From: Syntrophus buswellii
GTDB taxonomy: Bacteria; Desulfobacterota; Syntrophia; Syntrophales; Syntrophaceae
Assembly: GCF_046097065.1 (NCBI RefSeq)
Contig: NZ_CP175563.1
Coordinates: 1,984,001-2,048,000 of the forward strand
Reading direction: 5' to 3'
DNA length: 64,000 nt
Translations under genes and position numbers: made by a program
The notes under the pieces: generated by a model
Told to the model about the DNA's origin: nothing
The model's input: only the letters and a program-made list of their open reading frames with translations
The model's database searches: none
Shown here: positions 27,154-36,588 of the stretch, piece after piece
Layout: every line of letters begins with the position of its first letter
How positions within the stretch are numbered: position 1 is the first letter of the stretch

Positions 27154-28443
27154 CTATCCTCCACGTGCGTACAGAACTTCGAAACCCAGTTCATTCGTGG
27201 CGCCCAGGAGCGCCTGCAGTTCGACCCCGAGCCCCCCCGCCCGGGCAAGGCTGCCGGACTGCCCTCCCGCCAGTTTTTCCGCCACCCGGATATCGCCGAG
27301 CACCCGCTCCATGGGCGGAAGAGTAATCCGCTCATTGGCATTGCCCACACTCACAATGGCATCCGCGTGGGGCGTCACATCCGCCAGGGACTGAGAGGCT
27401 CCGTCGCTGCCAGCAAATTCGTCGGATATCAGAACGGTCCGGATTCCCCTCTCCTCCAGGCCGGCGCAGATCATCATGGCATCGGCATCGGGATTTCCGA
27501 AGCCCTCCTTGGAGACGACGGCCCCCCGGGCGCCCAGCATCTCCACGAGCTTGACGGCATATTCAGCCGATCGGACCTTATCGCGAAGCGTCACGTTGGC
27601 ATCGGTCACAACCGTTCCCAGGAAGCGCAGATCGGTTCCATCCCGCCGCAGCAGTTCCGAGATGACCGGGTTGTTCTGATGGTGATAGGTGGTGTTCTTA
27701 TCACAGGCGGAAACGCAGTTTCCGCTCACGATGGCCCCGTCCATGGACTCGGTGGGCAGCAGGAGCGTGGGCAGAAGGCTCTTTACATCGCGCCCGTACA
27801 GGTAGGTGTCGTGGAGCAGTCCCTGGCTCAGAAGCATGCAGACATAGGCGACATAGGGAAGACCGTCGTCGCGCCGGACGGGAGTCGGAAACCGGGGCCA
27901 TTCGAACCGCTCAACCGACTCGGGAACGGCGCTTCGGCAGGCCTCTCCCAGATAAGCGGCGGCGCGCAATCCGGCCAGCCTCAGGGCTTCCTCGTGCTGA
28001 TGCGGGGAAATTCCAGGCAGAACGTCAATGCCCAGAACGATGTTGAGGAGGCGGGAAAAAGAACTGTACCGCGCCCCCGTGCCGCTCATGTCGATCAGCC
28101 CCTCCTGAAATCCCACGACCTGCCCCGCGGTTACGACGGCGCACCCCTTCAGCACATGGGTCCGTCCCGTTCCAACGGTCTCCACGCCCGAAATCAGGCC
28201 GGGAAAGATTCCTCCCCTTCCTTCGATCTTGACGCGGGGTTCGATGACATCCTTGACGGGAAGAATGCGCACACTTTCTCCGGGCCTTGCCAGATCGGCC
28301 CTGACGGAAGCGATGCGGAAGTCGTTCCCCCTTGTTTCTTCGATGAGCTCTTCGCGGTGGATGTGCAGGGCCTTGCCGTCGATTGCGGTCTTTCGTCCCC
28401 AGTCGATTTCCTCTACAGGTATGATGCCCAGTTCGAGAAGCAT
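27154..28443 (-). CDS. grdE: Reductase component B proprotein (alpha/beta)
   Basis: A 429-residue proprotein. Family blocks are LARPGESVRILPVKDVIEPRVK (in part), GGIFPGLISGVETVGTGRTHVLKG, GFQEGLIDMSG and the C-terminal VSVGNANERITLPPMERVLGD. The expected self-cleavage site is Asn-Cys in SGNCVSACDKN: cleavage before C243 would give a beta subunit and an alpha subunit with a pyruvoyl-like carbonyl that binds the substrate amine as a Schiff base. AAGGAGA precedes the ATG. It is the first gene after a strong promoter and leads a run of seven co-directional genes down to the carbonic anhydrase. Confidence 0.93.
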   Translation of the reverse strand: MLLELGIIPVEEIDWGRKTAIDGKALHIHREELIEETRGNDFRIASVRADLARPGESVRILPVKDVIEPRVKIEGRGGIFPGLISGVETVGTGRTHVLKGCAVVTAGQVVGFQEGLIDMSGTGARYSSFSRLLNIVLGIDVLPGISPHQHEEALRLAGLRAAAYLGEACRSAVPESVERFEWPRFPTPVRRDDGLPYVAYVCMLLSQGLLHDTYLYGRDVKSLLPTLLLPTESMDGAIVSGNCVSACDKNTTYHHQNNPVISELLRRDGTDLRFLGTVVTDANVTLRDKVRSAEYAVKLVEMLGARGAVVSKEGFGNPDADAMMICAGLEERGIRTVLISDEFAGSDGASQSLADVTPHADAIVSVGNANERITLPPMERVLGDIRVAEKLAGGQSGSLARAGGLGVELQALLGATNELGFEVLYARGG

Positions 28444-28571
28444 GACGGGTTCTCCTTCTCTGTGTCCGGGTGCGGATGGGGAAATTTTCGGATCCGCCCT
28501 GTGCAGGCACGTTTTCCCCGCCGTCCATCGAAGGGATGCTTCCTGCAGGGACGTCGCACAAGGCCGGTTTC

Positions 28572-28600
28572 AGAATAAATTACAGAGCCCTCCCTGTCAA
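28572..28600 (-). promoter_or_regulatory. Sigma-70 promoter of the grdEBCA operon
   Basis: On the minus strand TTGACA (complement of 28595-28600), 17 bases, TATTCT (complement of 28572-28577). The leader before grdE would be about 120 bases. It contains CCCTGCAGG and CCTGCACAGGG elements that could pair, but I recognise no known riboswitch. Confidence 0.7.
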
Positions 28601-29079
28601 GCATGAAAGAATTCCCCCTTTCCCCGCAGATTTCGGCCCGTTGTCGGAGGGCCGGCAGGCCCCGGAAATCGTCGCCGGCTGGACCCTCTGCACCAGGCTT
28701 CCGGAAAGGGCGGTTTTGTGCCGGGAGCGAAGGCGTTTCTCTCTCTCGACCGGGAAGCTTCTTTTTCGGGAGTGCGAGGCTTTCTCGTGCTGCTGGAAAC
28801 CTCGGAAACAGCCAGCGAAAAAGGATGTGGTATGACGATTGCTTCTTCAGGAATGGCAGTTCTCGGGCAAGCTCCTTTTCGCCTGCCCTGTGTGCCTGGG
28901 CCCCAGGGGCTCTTTGGACTTCAGCCGCCGCGACCCGATGGCAGAATCCTTTCAAGAACGACCGGATTACCCTTTGACAGCCCATCGCCTGCCATGCCAT
29001 GATAAGGCATCAGCCGCCGCACGGCAGAGCCGGTTTCTTGAATTTTTATGATCTTCCGGCCGGTTACAGGAGATTTTCC
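28601..29079. other. Divergent intergenic region, nothing recognised
   Basis: Upstream of the grdE promoter and the lytic transglycosylase gene. Open frames of 90-195 codons exist in this GC-rich stretch on both strands, but they are Arg/Pro-rich, lack ribosome sites and match nothing I know. Confidence 0.4.
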
Positions 29080-29982
29080 ATGAATAGAACCTTATCGGTG
29101 ATCGAAACATTCCGCCTCATCACGATTTCCCTGATCTTCTTTTTTGCCGCTTTCGGCCAGGCCTGCGCCGATGTAGCGCCCAAAGCCTTCTTCGATGAGC
29201 TGCAGAGGCGCCTTATCGCCGACGGCTTCGACGGCAAGCGCATCCGGGAACTCTATCGGAGCGAGGAGATCTCCTTTGAAACCCGGGGCGTCGCAGCCTA
29301 CTTTCAGCACAACGAAGCCAGGCTGGACTACGGGAAGTTTACAGCACGGCCCGCCCTGATTGACGATGCCCGCAGCTACATGAACGAACACGCCGTAACC
29401 CTGTCCGCGGCAAGAGAAAAGTTCGGCGTCGATCCCGGGATCATCACGGCCATCATCCTGGTGGAAACCAACCTGGGCCGCAGCCTGGGCAGCCGCCCGA
29501 TCATCAGCACCCTGTCGACCATGGCCTCTCTGTCGGAGCCGGCGCCCCGGGAATACCTCTACGGGCGGCTCAGTGAAGGCAGACGCTTCGACCCGGGCAA
29601 ATACAATTCCCGGGCTGACAGAAAATCCCGCTGGGCCTATAAAGAGCTTAAAGCCTTTCTGATCTATACCGAACGCCACGAGGTCGATCCCCTCACCGTG
29701 GTCGGGTCCTATGCCGGTGCGCTGGGCATCGCCCAGTTTATGCCAAGCAACATTCTGCACTATGGCCGGGACGGCAACGGCGACGGCCGCATCGATCTAT
29801 TCCACGACGCCGATGCCATCTTCAGCATTGCAAATTACCTGAAACAATTCGGCTGGAAGCCGAATCTCAGCCATGACCAGGCCTTCAGGATCATCTATCA
29901 GTACAATCACAGCCGCCAGTACGTAAACGCCATCCTGAAAATCAGCGATCTGCTGGCCCTTCAGGAGTCCGCCCCTTCGTGA
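29080..29982 (+). CDS. Lytic murein transglycosylase, MltB type
   Basis: A 300-residue envelope enzyme that cleaves peptidoglycan between MurNAc and GlcNAc to leave an anhydro end. The start at 29080 has CAGGAG upstream. A signal peptide covers the first 27 residues and ends at ACA; there is no clear lipobox, so it is probably soluble. Catalytic Glu is in AIILVETNLGRSLG, followed by the family blocks YAGALGIAQFMPSN and DGRIDLFHDADAIFSIANYL. The length is shorter than E. coli MltB (361). Confidence 0.9.
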   Translation: MNRTLSVIETFRLITISLIFFFAAFGQACADVAPKAFFDELQRRLIADGFDGKRIRELYRSEEISFETRGVAAYFQHNEARLDYGKFTARPALIDDARSYMNEHAVTLSAAREKFGVDPGIITAIILVETNLGRSLGSRPIISTLSTMASLSEPAPREYLYGRLSEGRRFDPGKYNSRADRKSRWAYKELKAFLIYTERHEVDPLTVVGSYAGALGIAQFMPSNILHYGRDGNGDGRIDLFHDADAIFSIANYLKQFGWKPNLSHDQAFRIIYQYNHSRQYVNAILKISDLLALQESAPS

Positions 29983-30057
29983 CCTTCGTGCACAATGCTG
30001 ACGCCGGGGCGTTCTTTATGATAAACTGGCTGCATGAAGTCTCGAGGGAGGATGGCC

Positions 30058-30684
30058 ATGCCGGATTTGCTTTTTCTTCTGATGATTTGTTTCGGGCTGT
30101 CGAGCCTGGTTTTCCTGATTCTGGCTTTTGCGGCCATAGGGAAAAGGAAGTTCATCGGCTCGGCAGGCGTCTTGATGGTCGCACTCCTCTGCCTTGCCCT
30201 TACCGCCTTGCTCGGAACGATCACCGTGGCCACAAAAGGTTACCTGGCTCTCACTCATGAAGAAACGGCGGCCGTGGTCAGAGTCGAACCCCTCGGAGGA
30301 AAGGTGTTTCTGGCGCATTTTGAATTTCCCGACGGGAAGAAGGCTTCTTTCCGGCTGGCAGGCGACGCGATCTATGTCGATGCGCATGTCCTCAAATGGA
30401 AGCCCTGGGCCAACGTGCTTGGTCTTCACGCCAGTTATGAACTGGACCGCGTTGCCGGCCGCTACCGGGACATTGACGAAGAGGTCAACGCGTTGCGCAC
30501 GGTGTTTCTACTTTCCGAAAAAAAGCCGCTTAACATGTTTCACCTGAGAAAGACCTATCGGTTTCTTGAGCCGCTCCTTGATGCCGAGTACGGCTCCGCC
30601 GTGTTTGTCGACGTGACAGGGCCCTCGCAATTTGAAATCAAAGTTTCCACAACAGGGCTTTTAGCCAGACCATCCGGATCTTGA
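30058..30684 (+). CDS. Membrane protein of unknown function
   Basis: A 208-residue protein. The start at 30058 is chosen because GGGAGG lies about six bases upstream; ATGs at 30034 and 30052 are badly placed. Two membrane helices span roughly residues 3-25 and 35-58. A soluble domain of about 145 residues follows, with beta-rich segments (KVFLAHFEFPDGKKASFRLAG) and the block HVLKWKPWANVLGLH. I recall similar proteins annotated only as hypothetical. The soluble part probably faces the periplasm. It may be co-transcribed with the transglycosylase gene 75 bases upstream. Confidence 0.65.
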   Translation: MPDLLFLLMICFGLSSLVFLILAFAAIGKRKFIGSAGVLMVALLCLALTALLGTITVATKGYLALTHEETAAVVRVEPLGGKVFLAHFEFPDGKKASFRLAGDAIYVDAHVLKWKPWANVLGLHASYELDRVAGRYRDIDEEVNALRTVFLLSEKKPLNMFHLRKTYRFLEPLLDAEYGSAVFVDVTGPSQFEIKVSTTGLLARPSGS

Positions 30685-30876
30685 GCGTGCTGAACAGGGA
30701 AAAGGCATCCATCCGCAGGCGGCAATCCGGTCTGCGGGGAACGGGTTGTGCAGGCACCTCTCCAGATCCCGGGAAAAAGCCGATGTCATCCGGTCTTTGA
30801 CATCAGGGCGGTCCGTGGTGCATAATGCGCCCTGTTGTTTCCGGAATTCCACATTATTCTTTCAGGAGGTGTTCAA

Positions 30877-31530
30877 GTGAAAAAAGCATTGATCGCAGTC
30901 GTGATGGCCCTGTGTGTATCCTTCTTTGCCGTGGGCTGCAGCAAGGAGAAGGAGCAGGGGAAAGCGGAGCCGGCAGTTGAAAAGGAGATGAAAGCCGCCG
31001 CCGCTCAGGAATTGTCGGCAACGGTGGTGAGCACCGCCGCCGGCCGGACCATGTCGATGAAAGTCTACATGAAGCCGGACAAATACCGTTCCGATGATGA
31101 ATCGACGGGCACATCCACCATCGTGAGAAAGGACCTCAACAAGGTCTGGACGATCATCAAACCGCAAAGCGTATTCATGGAGATGCAGGGCGTAACGGAG
31201 GAACAGAGTAAAGCGGCCGATCTTGAGGTCAAGGGGGAAGTCAGCCGAAAGGCGGTCGGCAGTGAAACGATCGGCGGCCATCCCTCAACAAAATACGAAG
31301 TGACCGCAAAGGTCGGCAACGAAACCGTGACAACCCACATGTGGTGGGCGACGGACATCAACTTCCCCGTGAAGACCGCCGCAGTGGACGGCAGCTGGTC
31401 CATGGAATACCGGGACATCAACATCGGCAAGCAGCCGGACAGCCTTTTCGAAGTGCCCGAAGGGTATACAAAGATGTCAATTCCTGGAATGCCCGGCGGA
31501 CATGCGGAAGGCAAAATTCCGAAGATGTAG
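30877..31530 (+). CDS. DUF4412-like lipoprotein
   Basis: A 217-residue protein starting with GTG at 30877, five bases after a strong AGGAGGTG. The signal peptide (VKKALIAVVMALCVSFFAVGC) ends in a lipobox, FAVGC. After a Lys/Glu linker, the mature domain has the beta-rich layout of DUF4412 proteins: MKVYMKPDKYR, VWTIIKPQSVFMEM, and ETIGGHPSTKYEV with a later MWWATDINFPVK. Such proteins resemble the LolA/LolB lipid-binding half barrel; the function is unknown. A very strong terminator follows. Confidence 0.7.
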   Translation: MKKALIAVVMALCVSFFAVGCSKEKEQGKAEPAVEKEMKAAAAQELSATVVSTAAGRTMSMKVYMKPDKYRSDDESTGTSTIVRKDLNKVWTIIKPQSVFMEMQGVTEEQSKAADLEVKGEVSRKAVGSETIGGHPSTKYEVTAKVGNETVTTHMWWATDINFPVKTAAVDGSWSMEYRDINIGKQPDSLFEVPEGYTKMSIPGMPGGHAEGKIPKM

Positions 31531-31620
31531 GGGAATCGCCCTCTGATCTCGATGCCGGCATCCCGCATTCCTCGTTCTCCACACGGAAATGATGGTGGTG
31601 CATCTCAGCCGCAGGGACAT

Positions 31621-31671
31621 CAGGGGAAGGTGAACGGATCCCGTGATCCGTTCACCTTCCCCTGCTTTTTT
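31621..31671 (+). terminator. Rho-independent terminator with a 20-bp perfect stem
   Basis: Arms 31621-31640 and 31645-31664 are perfect reverse complements around a four-base loop, and CTTTTTT follows. It ends transcription of the DUF4412-like gene. There is no A-run on the other side, so it acts on the plus strand. Confidence 0.92.
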
Positions 31672-31756
31672 CCTGAACGGAGAACGAGAAAAAGCGCATC
31701 GTCAAAGCCCCTTGAGACCCGCCACGGGTTGCCCACAAAAGCAGGTAGAGCCTTCA

Positions 31757-32620
31757 TTATTCTTTCTTTTTGGAAATATCGGCCAGCCCGATCATCGGAA
31801 TCGCTCCGCTGCCCGTTACCTGGGGAAGTATTCCGTTCCACTTTTCGATCGCCTTCATGTTGGCTTCGATTCTCCGCAGCTCTATCAGGTCCGGGGAGAT
31901 GTTCGCCTTCTGCAATTTCAGTGACTCCGCTTCCGCCGTGGCCGCGGTGATCTTCTGCTCCGCCTCGATTTTTATCCTGTCAAGATCCCTTCTCGCTTTC
32001 AACGCGAGCTGCTCCGCCGTCTGCTTGGCTTCAATGGCCTCGGTGAACACCGGCGAAAAGCTGAACACCACGATCGAAAAGGCGTCAACGGCAATGTTGT
32101 TGGCCATCAGCCTTTCCGTTAAAGCCAGCCTCATCGCCTCGCTGACGGACGGCCTCTTGGTGATAAGCTCTTCCGCCGTATAATTTGCCGTCACGGCCTT
32201 GACCACCTCCTGGATGGCGGGGTCGATGATGCGCTCCTTGAACTGTACCCCCAGCTTCTGATAGACAATATTGGCCTTCTCTGGAACGATATGGTAATTC
32301 AAGGCCACCCGGGAAGTGACATCCTGAAGGTCTTTCGAGGCGGCCGCAGCCTCCGTCTCAGCCTTTTGAACCTTGACATCCACCAGCACGATCTCCTGCA
32401 TCACCGGTATCCTGGGATGGAGCCCTTCGTTCAGGACACTCTTCTGCACGGCGCCGAAGTTCAGAACAACCCCTCTCTGCCCGGGACCGACCTGGGTCCA
32501 GGGCCGGAAAAATACGAGGATGAACAGGATAATCAACACAATCGCCAACCAGGCCGGCGGCACATTTTTCTTTATGGTGCGGATCGCCTCCCTTGTCTTG
32601 TCGGCTTGACTTTCGTACAT
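31757..32620 (-). CDS. Prohibitin-like SPFH domain protein
   Basis: A 287-residue membrane protein. One membrane helix (AWLAIVLIILFILVFF) lies near residue 25, followed by the SPFH/band 7 domain starting at VGPGQRGVVLNFGAV and containing LNEGLHPRIP and the long Glu/Ala/Lys coiled coil at residues 205-245. This is the layout of prohibitin and HflC-type scaffold proteins that organise inner-membrane microdomains and control FtsH-type proteases. No HflK partner or ftsH lies nearby. AAGGAGGT precedes the start. Confidence 0.88.
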   Translation of the reverse strand: MYESQADKTREAIRTIKKNVPPAWLAIVLIILFILVFFRPWTQVGPGQRGVVLNFGAVQKSVLNEGLHPRIPVMQEIVLVDVKVQKAETEAAAASKDLQDVTSRVALNYHIVPEKANIVYQKLGVQFKERIIDPAIQEVVKAVTANYTAEELITKRPSVSEAMRLALTERLMANNIAVDAFSIVVFSFSPVFTEAIEAKQTAEQLALKARRDLDRIKIEAEQKITAATAEAESLKLQKANISPDLIELRRIEANMKAIEKWNGILPQVTGSGAIPMIGLADISKKKE

Positions 32621-32849
32621 GCTTTTTACCTCCTTAATTGTTGAAGACCGGCGTTAACGGGCCGTTGCCAGGCTTTCCGGCGCAGAAACGGCGTTTGCCC
32701 CGGGAATGGCGTCCCGGCAGTCTCTATGTGAATTTCGGCATGGCCCGATTCTTTATAGAGCTAACCGATCCGGACACACATGTCAAGTGTTGGGGCGGAA
32801 CTCCGCTTCCGAGCTACGGTCCCGGCCTGCAGGTTGATGCCATCGCCCT

Positions 32850-35075
32850 TCAGGCCGTCTGCAGGCGTTGGCCCAGGAGGGAAAAGCGCCTCTGGGTTTT
32901 GTTGTTGCGAACGGCGATGGCCAGCGCTTTTTTCGTTCCCACGATGACAACGAGTTTTTTCCCCCGCGTCACCGCCGTATAGAGAAGGTTCCGCTGGAGG
33001 AGCATGTAATGCTGCATGAGCAGAGGCAGCACCACGGCGGGATACTCCGCTCCCTGGGACTTGTGCACCGATACGGCATAGGACAGGACGATCTCCTCCA
33101 GATCCCCGTAATCGTAGATGACCTCTCGCCCGTCAAAAGTCAGGGTAGCCTCCTGCAGCTCATTGTCCAGGCGGCTGATCCGGCCGATATCGCCGTTGAA
33201 AACCTCCCGGTCGTAGTTGTTGCGGATCTGCATCACCTTGTCCCCTTCACGGTAAAGCCTCCCGCCCCGCTGGAGCTCTTCCCCTCCTGGGTTGAGCGCC
33301 TTCTGCAGGACGCTGTTGAGATTTGCGGCGCCTGCCAGCCCTTTGCGCATCGGGGTGAGCACCTGGATGTCCTCCAGGGGATCCAGACCGAAGCGCTGGG
33401 GAATGCGTTCCGACACGAGGCGGACAATGAGATCGACCACTCTTTCCGGATCCTTCTGCTCGACGAAATAGAAATCGCCCAGCAGCCCCCGGGAAGATTG
33501 AAGGCGGGGGGACTCCCCCCGATTGATCCGGTGCGCATTGAGGACAATCGAGCTTTCCCGGGCCTGGCGGAAGATCTCCTGAAGTTCGGCCACCGGCACG
33601 CGGCCCGATCTCATGACGTCCGTCAGGACGCTCCCCGCCCCCACGGAAGGCAGCTGGTCTCCATCCCCCACCAGGATAAAGACCGCCGACGGAGGAAGGG
33701 CCTTCAGGAGATGGTGCATCAGGATCAGGTCGACCATGGAGGCTTCATCCACGATGAGCACCTGGCAGTCCAGGGGTGACGTCTCGTCCCTTGAAAAGCC
33801 CCTCTTCTGCGGGCTGTATTCCAGCAGGCGATGGATCGTTTTCGCCTCCCGGCCCGTCGCCTCGCTCATCCTCTTGGCGGCACGGCCCGTGGGAGCCGCC
33901 AGCAGGATCTTCGCCCCGCAGGCGGCGAAAATGCGGAGGATGGCGTTGATGATCGTCGTCTTCCCCGTTCCCGGCCCGCCGGTGATGACCGTCGCCTTGT
34001 GCGACACGGCGGCGCTGACCGCTTCGAGCTGATGTTCCGTCAGCCGGGGAGAGCCTTTTTCCGGCACGGAGGTCAGCGCCGGCCCGGCATCGATGGCCCG
34101 GAGCGTCGAGGGGGTCTGCAGCAGCGTTTTCAGCCGCGAAGCGGCCTGTGTTTCCGCCAGGTGATACCCGGCCAGATAAACGATCCGATCCCTGCAAATC
34201 TCCGGCGGGGCCCCGGGAAAAGCCGCTCCGTCCTCGATGACGATCTGCCGCTGCTCTGCCGCCGCATCCAGGGCCGCGGCGATGATCTCCGGATCTATCT
34301 CCAGGATTTCCCTGCACTTTCGTATCAGCGGTTCAGCGGGATAGAGGACGTGACCTTCATCGGCCAGTTCATGAAGGACAAAGAGAATCCCCGCTTCCGC
34401 CCGAAGCCGCGAATCGCGCGCAAAGCCCATCTTCTCTGCGATCCGGTCGGCGGTGAGAAAGCCGATCCCGAAGATGTCCGTGGCCAGGCGATAGGGGTTC
34501 TTCTGAAGGATTGAAACGGCGGCATGGCCGTACTGACGGAAAATCCGTGACGCATAGGCGCCGCTGACTCCATGGGACTGGAGGAAGAGCAGAACGGCCC
34601 GGATCTCCCGCTGCTCCTCCCAGGCCTTGCGGATCATCGCCAGCCGCTTTTCGCCGATGCCCTCCACCTCCAGGAGACGGGAGCTTTCGGATTCAACAAC
34701 CTCCAGGGTGCCTTCGCCGAAGGCCTCCACCATCCGCCTGGCCATCACGGGTCCGATCCCCTTGATCAGTCCCGAGCCCAGGTATTTCTCGATACCGTAG
34801 GCCGTTGCCGGAATGGAAGATTCGCAGGACAAGACACGGAACTGTTCACCAAACCGGGGATGATTTGTCCACTCCCCTTTCATCCTGACCTTTTCGCCTG
34901 GTGCGGGGCTGATCATGCCTCCAACCACCGTCACCGGCTCCCGGCGGCCCGGCACCTTGACGCGGGCCACGGTATATCCGCTGTCTTCATTAACGAAGGT
35001 CACACGCTCTATGTGCCCCTCCAGGTCAACCAGCGAGCCCGCCCCCCGATATTTCCCGCCTGCCCTGTCCGTCAT
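32850..35075 (-). CDS. recD2: RecD-like ATP-dependent DNA helicase RecD2
   Basis: A 741-residue superfamily 1B helicase with 5' to 3' polarity expected. The N-terminal OB-like domain (VDLEGHIERVTFVNEDSGYTVARVKV) and helix-hairpin-helix segments (GIGPVMARRMVEAFG, VEGIGEKRL) are those of RecD2, not of RecBCD RecD. Walker A is TGGPGTGKTTIIN, motif II is VLIVDEASMVDL, motif III is FILVGDGDQLPSVGAG, and motif VI is in SYAVSVHKSQGAEY with LLYTAVTRGKK. It acts in DNA repair and replication-fork handling. The ribosome site is poor. Confidence 0.93.
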   Translation of the reverse strand: MTDRAGGKYRGAGSLVDLEGHIERVTFVNEDSGYTVARVKVPGRREPVTVVGGMISPAPGEKVRMKGEWTNHPRFGEQFRVLSCESSIPATAYGIEKYLGSGLIKGIGPVMARRMVEAFGEGTLEVVESESSRLLEVEGIGEKRLAMIRKAWEEQREIRAVLLFLQSHGVSGAYASRIFRQYGHAAVSILQKNPYRLATDIFGIGFLTADRIAEKMGFARDSRLRAEAGILFVLHELADEGHVLYPAEPLIRKCREILEIDPEIIAAALDAAAEQRQIVIEDGAAFPGAPPEICRDRIVYLAGYHLAETQAASRLKTLLQTPSTLRAIDAGPALTSVPEKGSPRLTEHQLEAVSAAVSHKATVITGGPGTGKTTIINAILRIFAACGAKILLAAPTGRAAKRMSEATGREAKTIHRLLEYSPQKRGFSRDETSPLDCQVLIVDEASMVDLILMHHLLKALPPSAVFILVGDGDQLPSVGAGSVLTDVMRSGRVPVAELQEIFRQARESSIVLNAHRINRGESPRLQSSRGLLGDFYFVEQKDPERVVDLIVRLVSERIPQRFGLDPLEDIQVLTPMRKGLAGAANLNSVLQKALNPGGEELQRGGRLYREGDKVMQIRNNYDREVFNGDIGRISRLDNELQEATLTFDGREVIYDYGDLEEIVLSYAVSVHKSQGAEYPAVVLPLLMQHYMLLQRNLLYTAVTRGKKLVVIVGTKKALAIAVRNNKTQRRFSLLGQRLQTA

Positions 35076-35229
35076 GTGCTCATTGCCGTTGCGGGTCCCT
35101 TGCGACGCTCACCGGAAGGGCATCCGTCCGGAGGCGCTCCGGAAACTGAGGGCCCCGGATCCCGCAGCCGGCGGAATTCCGGACCCGGCAGAAAAAGGGG
35201 AATATTTCCGGCAGAGAATACCACCGCTT

Positions 35230-36327
35230 CTAACGATCCTCCCTTGACGGAACCTCTTCCCGATCCGATGCCGCTTCCGTATCGCCCGTCCACAAATCGA
35301 GCAGCCTGAAGGTCACCGAAAGCACCACCGGACCGATAAACAGCCCGACAATGCCGAAGGAGGCCAGACCTCCGATGACGCCGGCAAAGATCAGGACCAG
35401 GGGCAGATTGGCGCCCTTCCGGATGAGAATCGGCCGGATGAAATTGTCCAGGGTGCTTGCCAGCACCGTCACGACGAGCAAAACGGTCCCCCAGACGTTC
35501 GAGCCGCCCCAGTAAAGCCAGATGACCGAGGGAACAAGGACGAGACTGGGGCCAAGCTGGGCGATGCAGAGCATGAACATCACCGCGATCAAAATCGGGG
35601 CAGCCGGCACCCCGGTGACGACCAGGCCGATTCCTCCGAACAGCGTTTGCACCAGGGCCGTGCCGACGACGCCCAGGGCAACACCCCGGATGGTTTTGGC
35701 GGCCAGTTCGGCCACCTCCCTGCCGCGCGCGCCACCCAGCCGTCGCGCAAAGCGAAGGACGCGCGCTGCGGCCTCCTCTCCGCCGGCGTAGAGGATTGCG
35801 GAAATGATCACGGTCAGGAGAAACTGCAGCGCGATGATCCCGATACTTCCCGCCTGGGACAGGAACCACGTCAACACCTTGCCGGCGTAGGGCACCAGGC
35901 GCGCTGTCAGCCCCTCCTGGCCGGTCCTGACGCTTTCCCAGGCGGCGGCGAGCTTCGGGCCCGCGACGGGAATCCCGCTCAGCCAGCCTGGCAGGGACGG
36001 CAGCGCCTGCGTCGAGACGGATTCCACAAGCTCGGCGATTCTGTCCGCGTTGTCGATGATGGCGACGATGGCGAGGGTGAAGGGGAGGATGAACAGGATC
36101 AGCATGGCGATGGTCATGGCCGTTACGGCGAGGCCCCTCCTGTTCCAGAGCCAGCCTTCCACTTTCAGCATGAACGGCCAGGTGGCCACAACGATCATCA
36201 ACGCCCAGATGATCGACAGCAGAAAAGGCCTCAGGATCCAGAAGCACGCGGCAATCAGGATTCCAATCCACAGAATCTGCAGGGTGATCCGGGTCAGGTC
36301 CGGCGCTTCCGGTCTAGGCATGGTCAT
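35230..36327 (-). CDS. AI-2E family transporter (YdiK/PerM-like)
   Basis: A 365-residue inner-membrane protein with about eight helices. It begins with a pair of helices (ILWIGILIAACFWILRPFLLSIIWALMIVVATWPF), has a long soluble loop at residues 95-150, and closes with the family block VLASTLDNFIRPILIRKGANLPL followed by FAGVIGGLASFGIVGLFIGPV. The family includes TqsA, which exports the AI-2 signal, but many members transport other solutes or ions. AGAGGAG precedes the ATG. The gene faces the same way as recD2 and ends 154 bases before it. Confidence 0.88.
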   Translation of the reverse strand: MTMPRPEAPDLTRITLQILWIGILIAACFWILRPFLLSIIWALMIVVATWPFMLKVEGWLWNRRGLAVTAMTIAMLILFILPFTLAIVAIIDNADRIAELVESVSTQALPSLPGWLSGIPVAGPKLAAAWESVRTGQEGLTARLVPYAGKVLTWFLSQAGSIGIIALQFLLTVIISAILYAGGEEAAARVLRFARRLGGARGREVAELAAKTIRGVALGVVGTALVQTLFGGIGLVVTGVPAAPILIAVMFMLCIAQLGPSLVLVPSVIWLYWGGSNVWGTVLLVVTVLASTLDNFIRPILIRKGANLPLVLIFAGVIGGLASFGIVGLFIGPVVLSVTFRLLDLWTGDTEAASDREEVPSREDR

Positions 36328-36588
36328 GATACTCCTCTTTTCTGCCCGGCATAAGAATGTCCCGGACGGGATCTCTCAACGCTTCGCGTCGATCATTCTG
36401 CCATGGTTCAATCCGAAATTCTACCGCTTTTGCTCTTCCCTTTTCGAGCCCTTTTGATATTCCGAGGAGTCGTTCCTCTTGAATCACGTCGACGCAGAAT
36501 ACACAACGATCCATCTCAAAGGCACAAGGAACTGTTCCTGAGCGATTCGAAGCCCTTTTCCTCCCGCCCTCTCTCTATTGCGCCCCGG

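Noticed and set aside
28413..29000. 195-codon minus-strand frame upstream of grdE
   Set aside because: Arg/Pro-rich composition, no ribosome site, overlaps the grdE start and its promoter, and resembles no protein I know.
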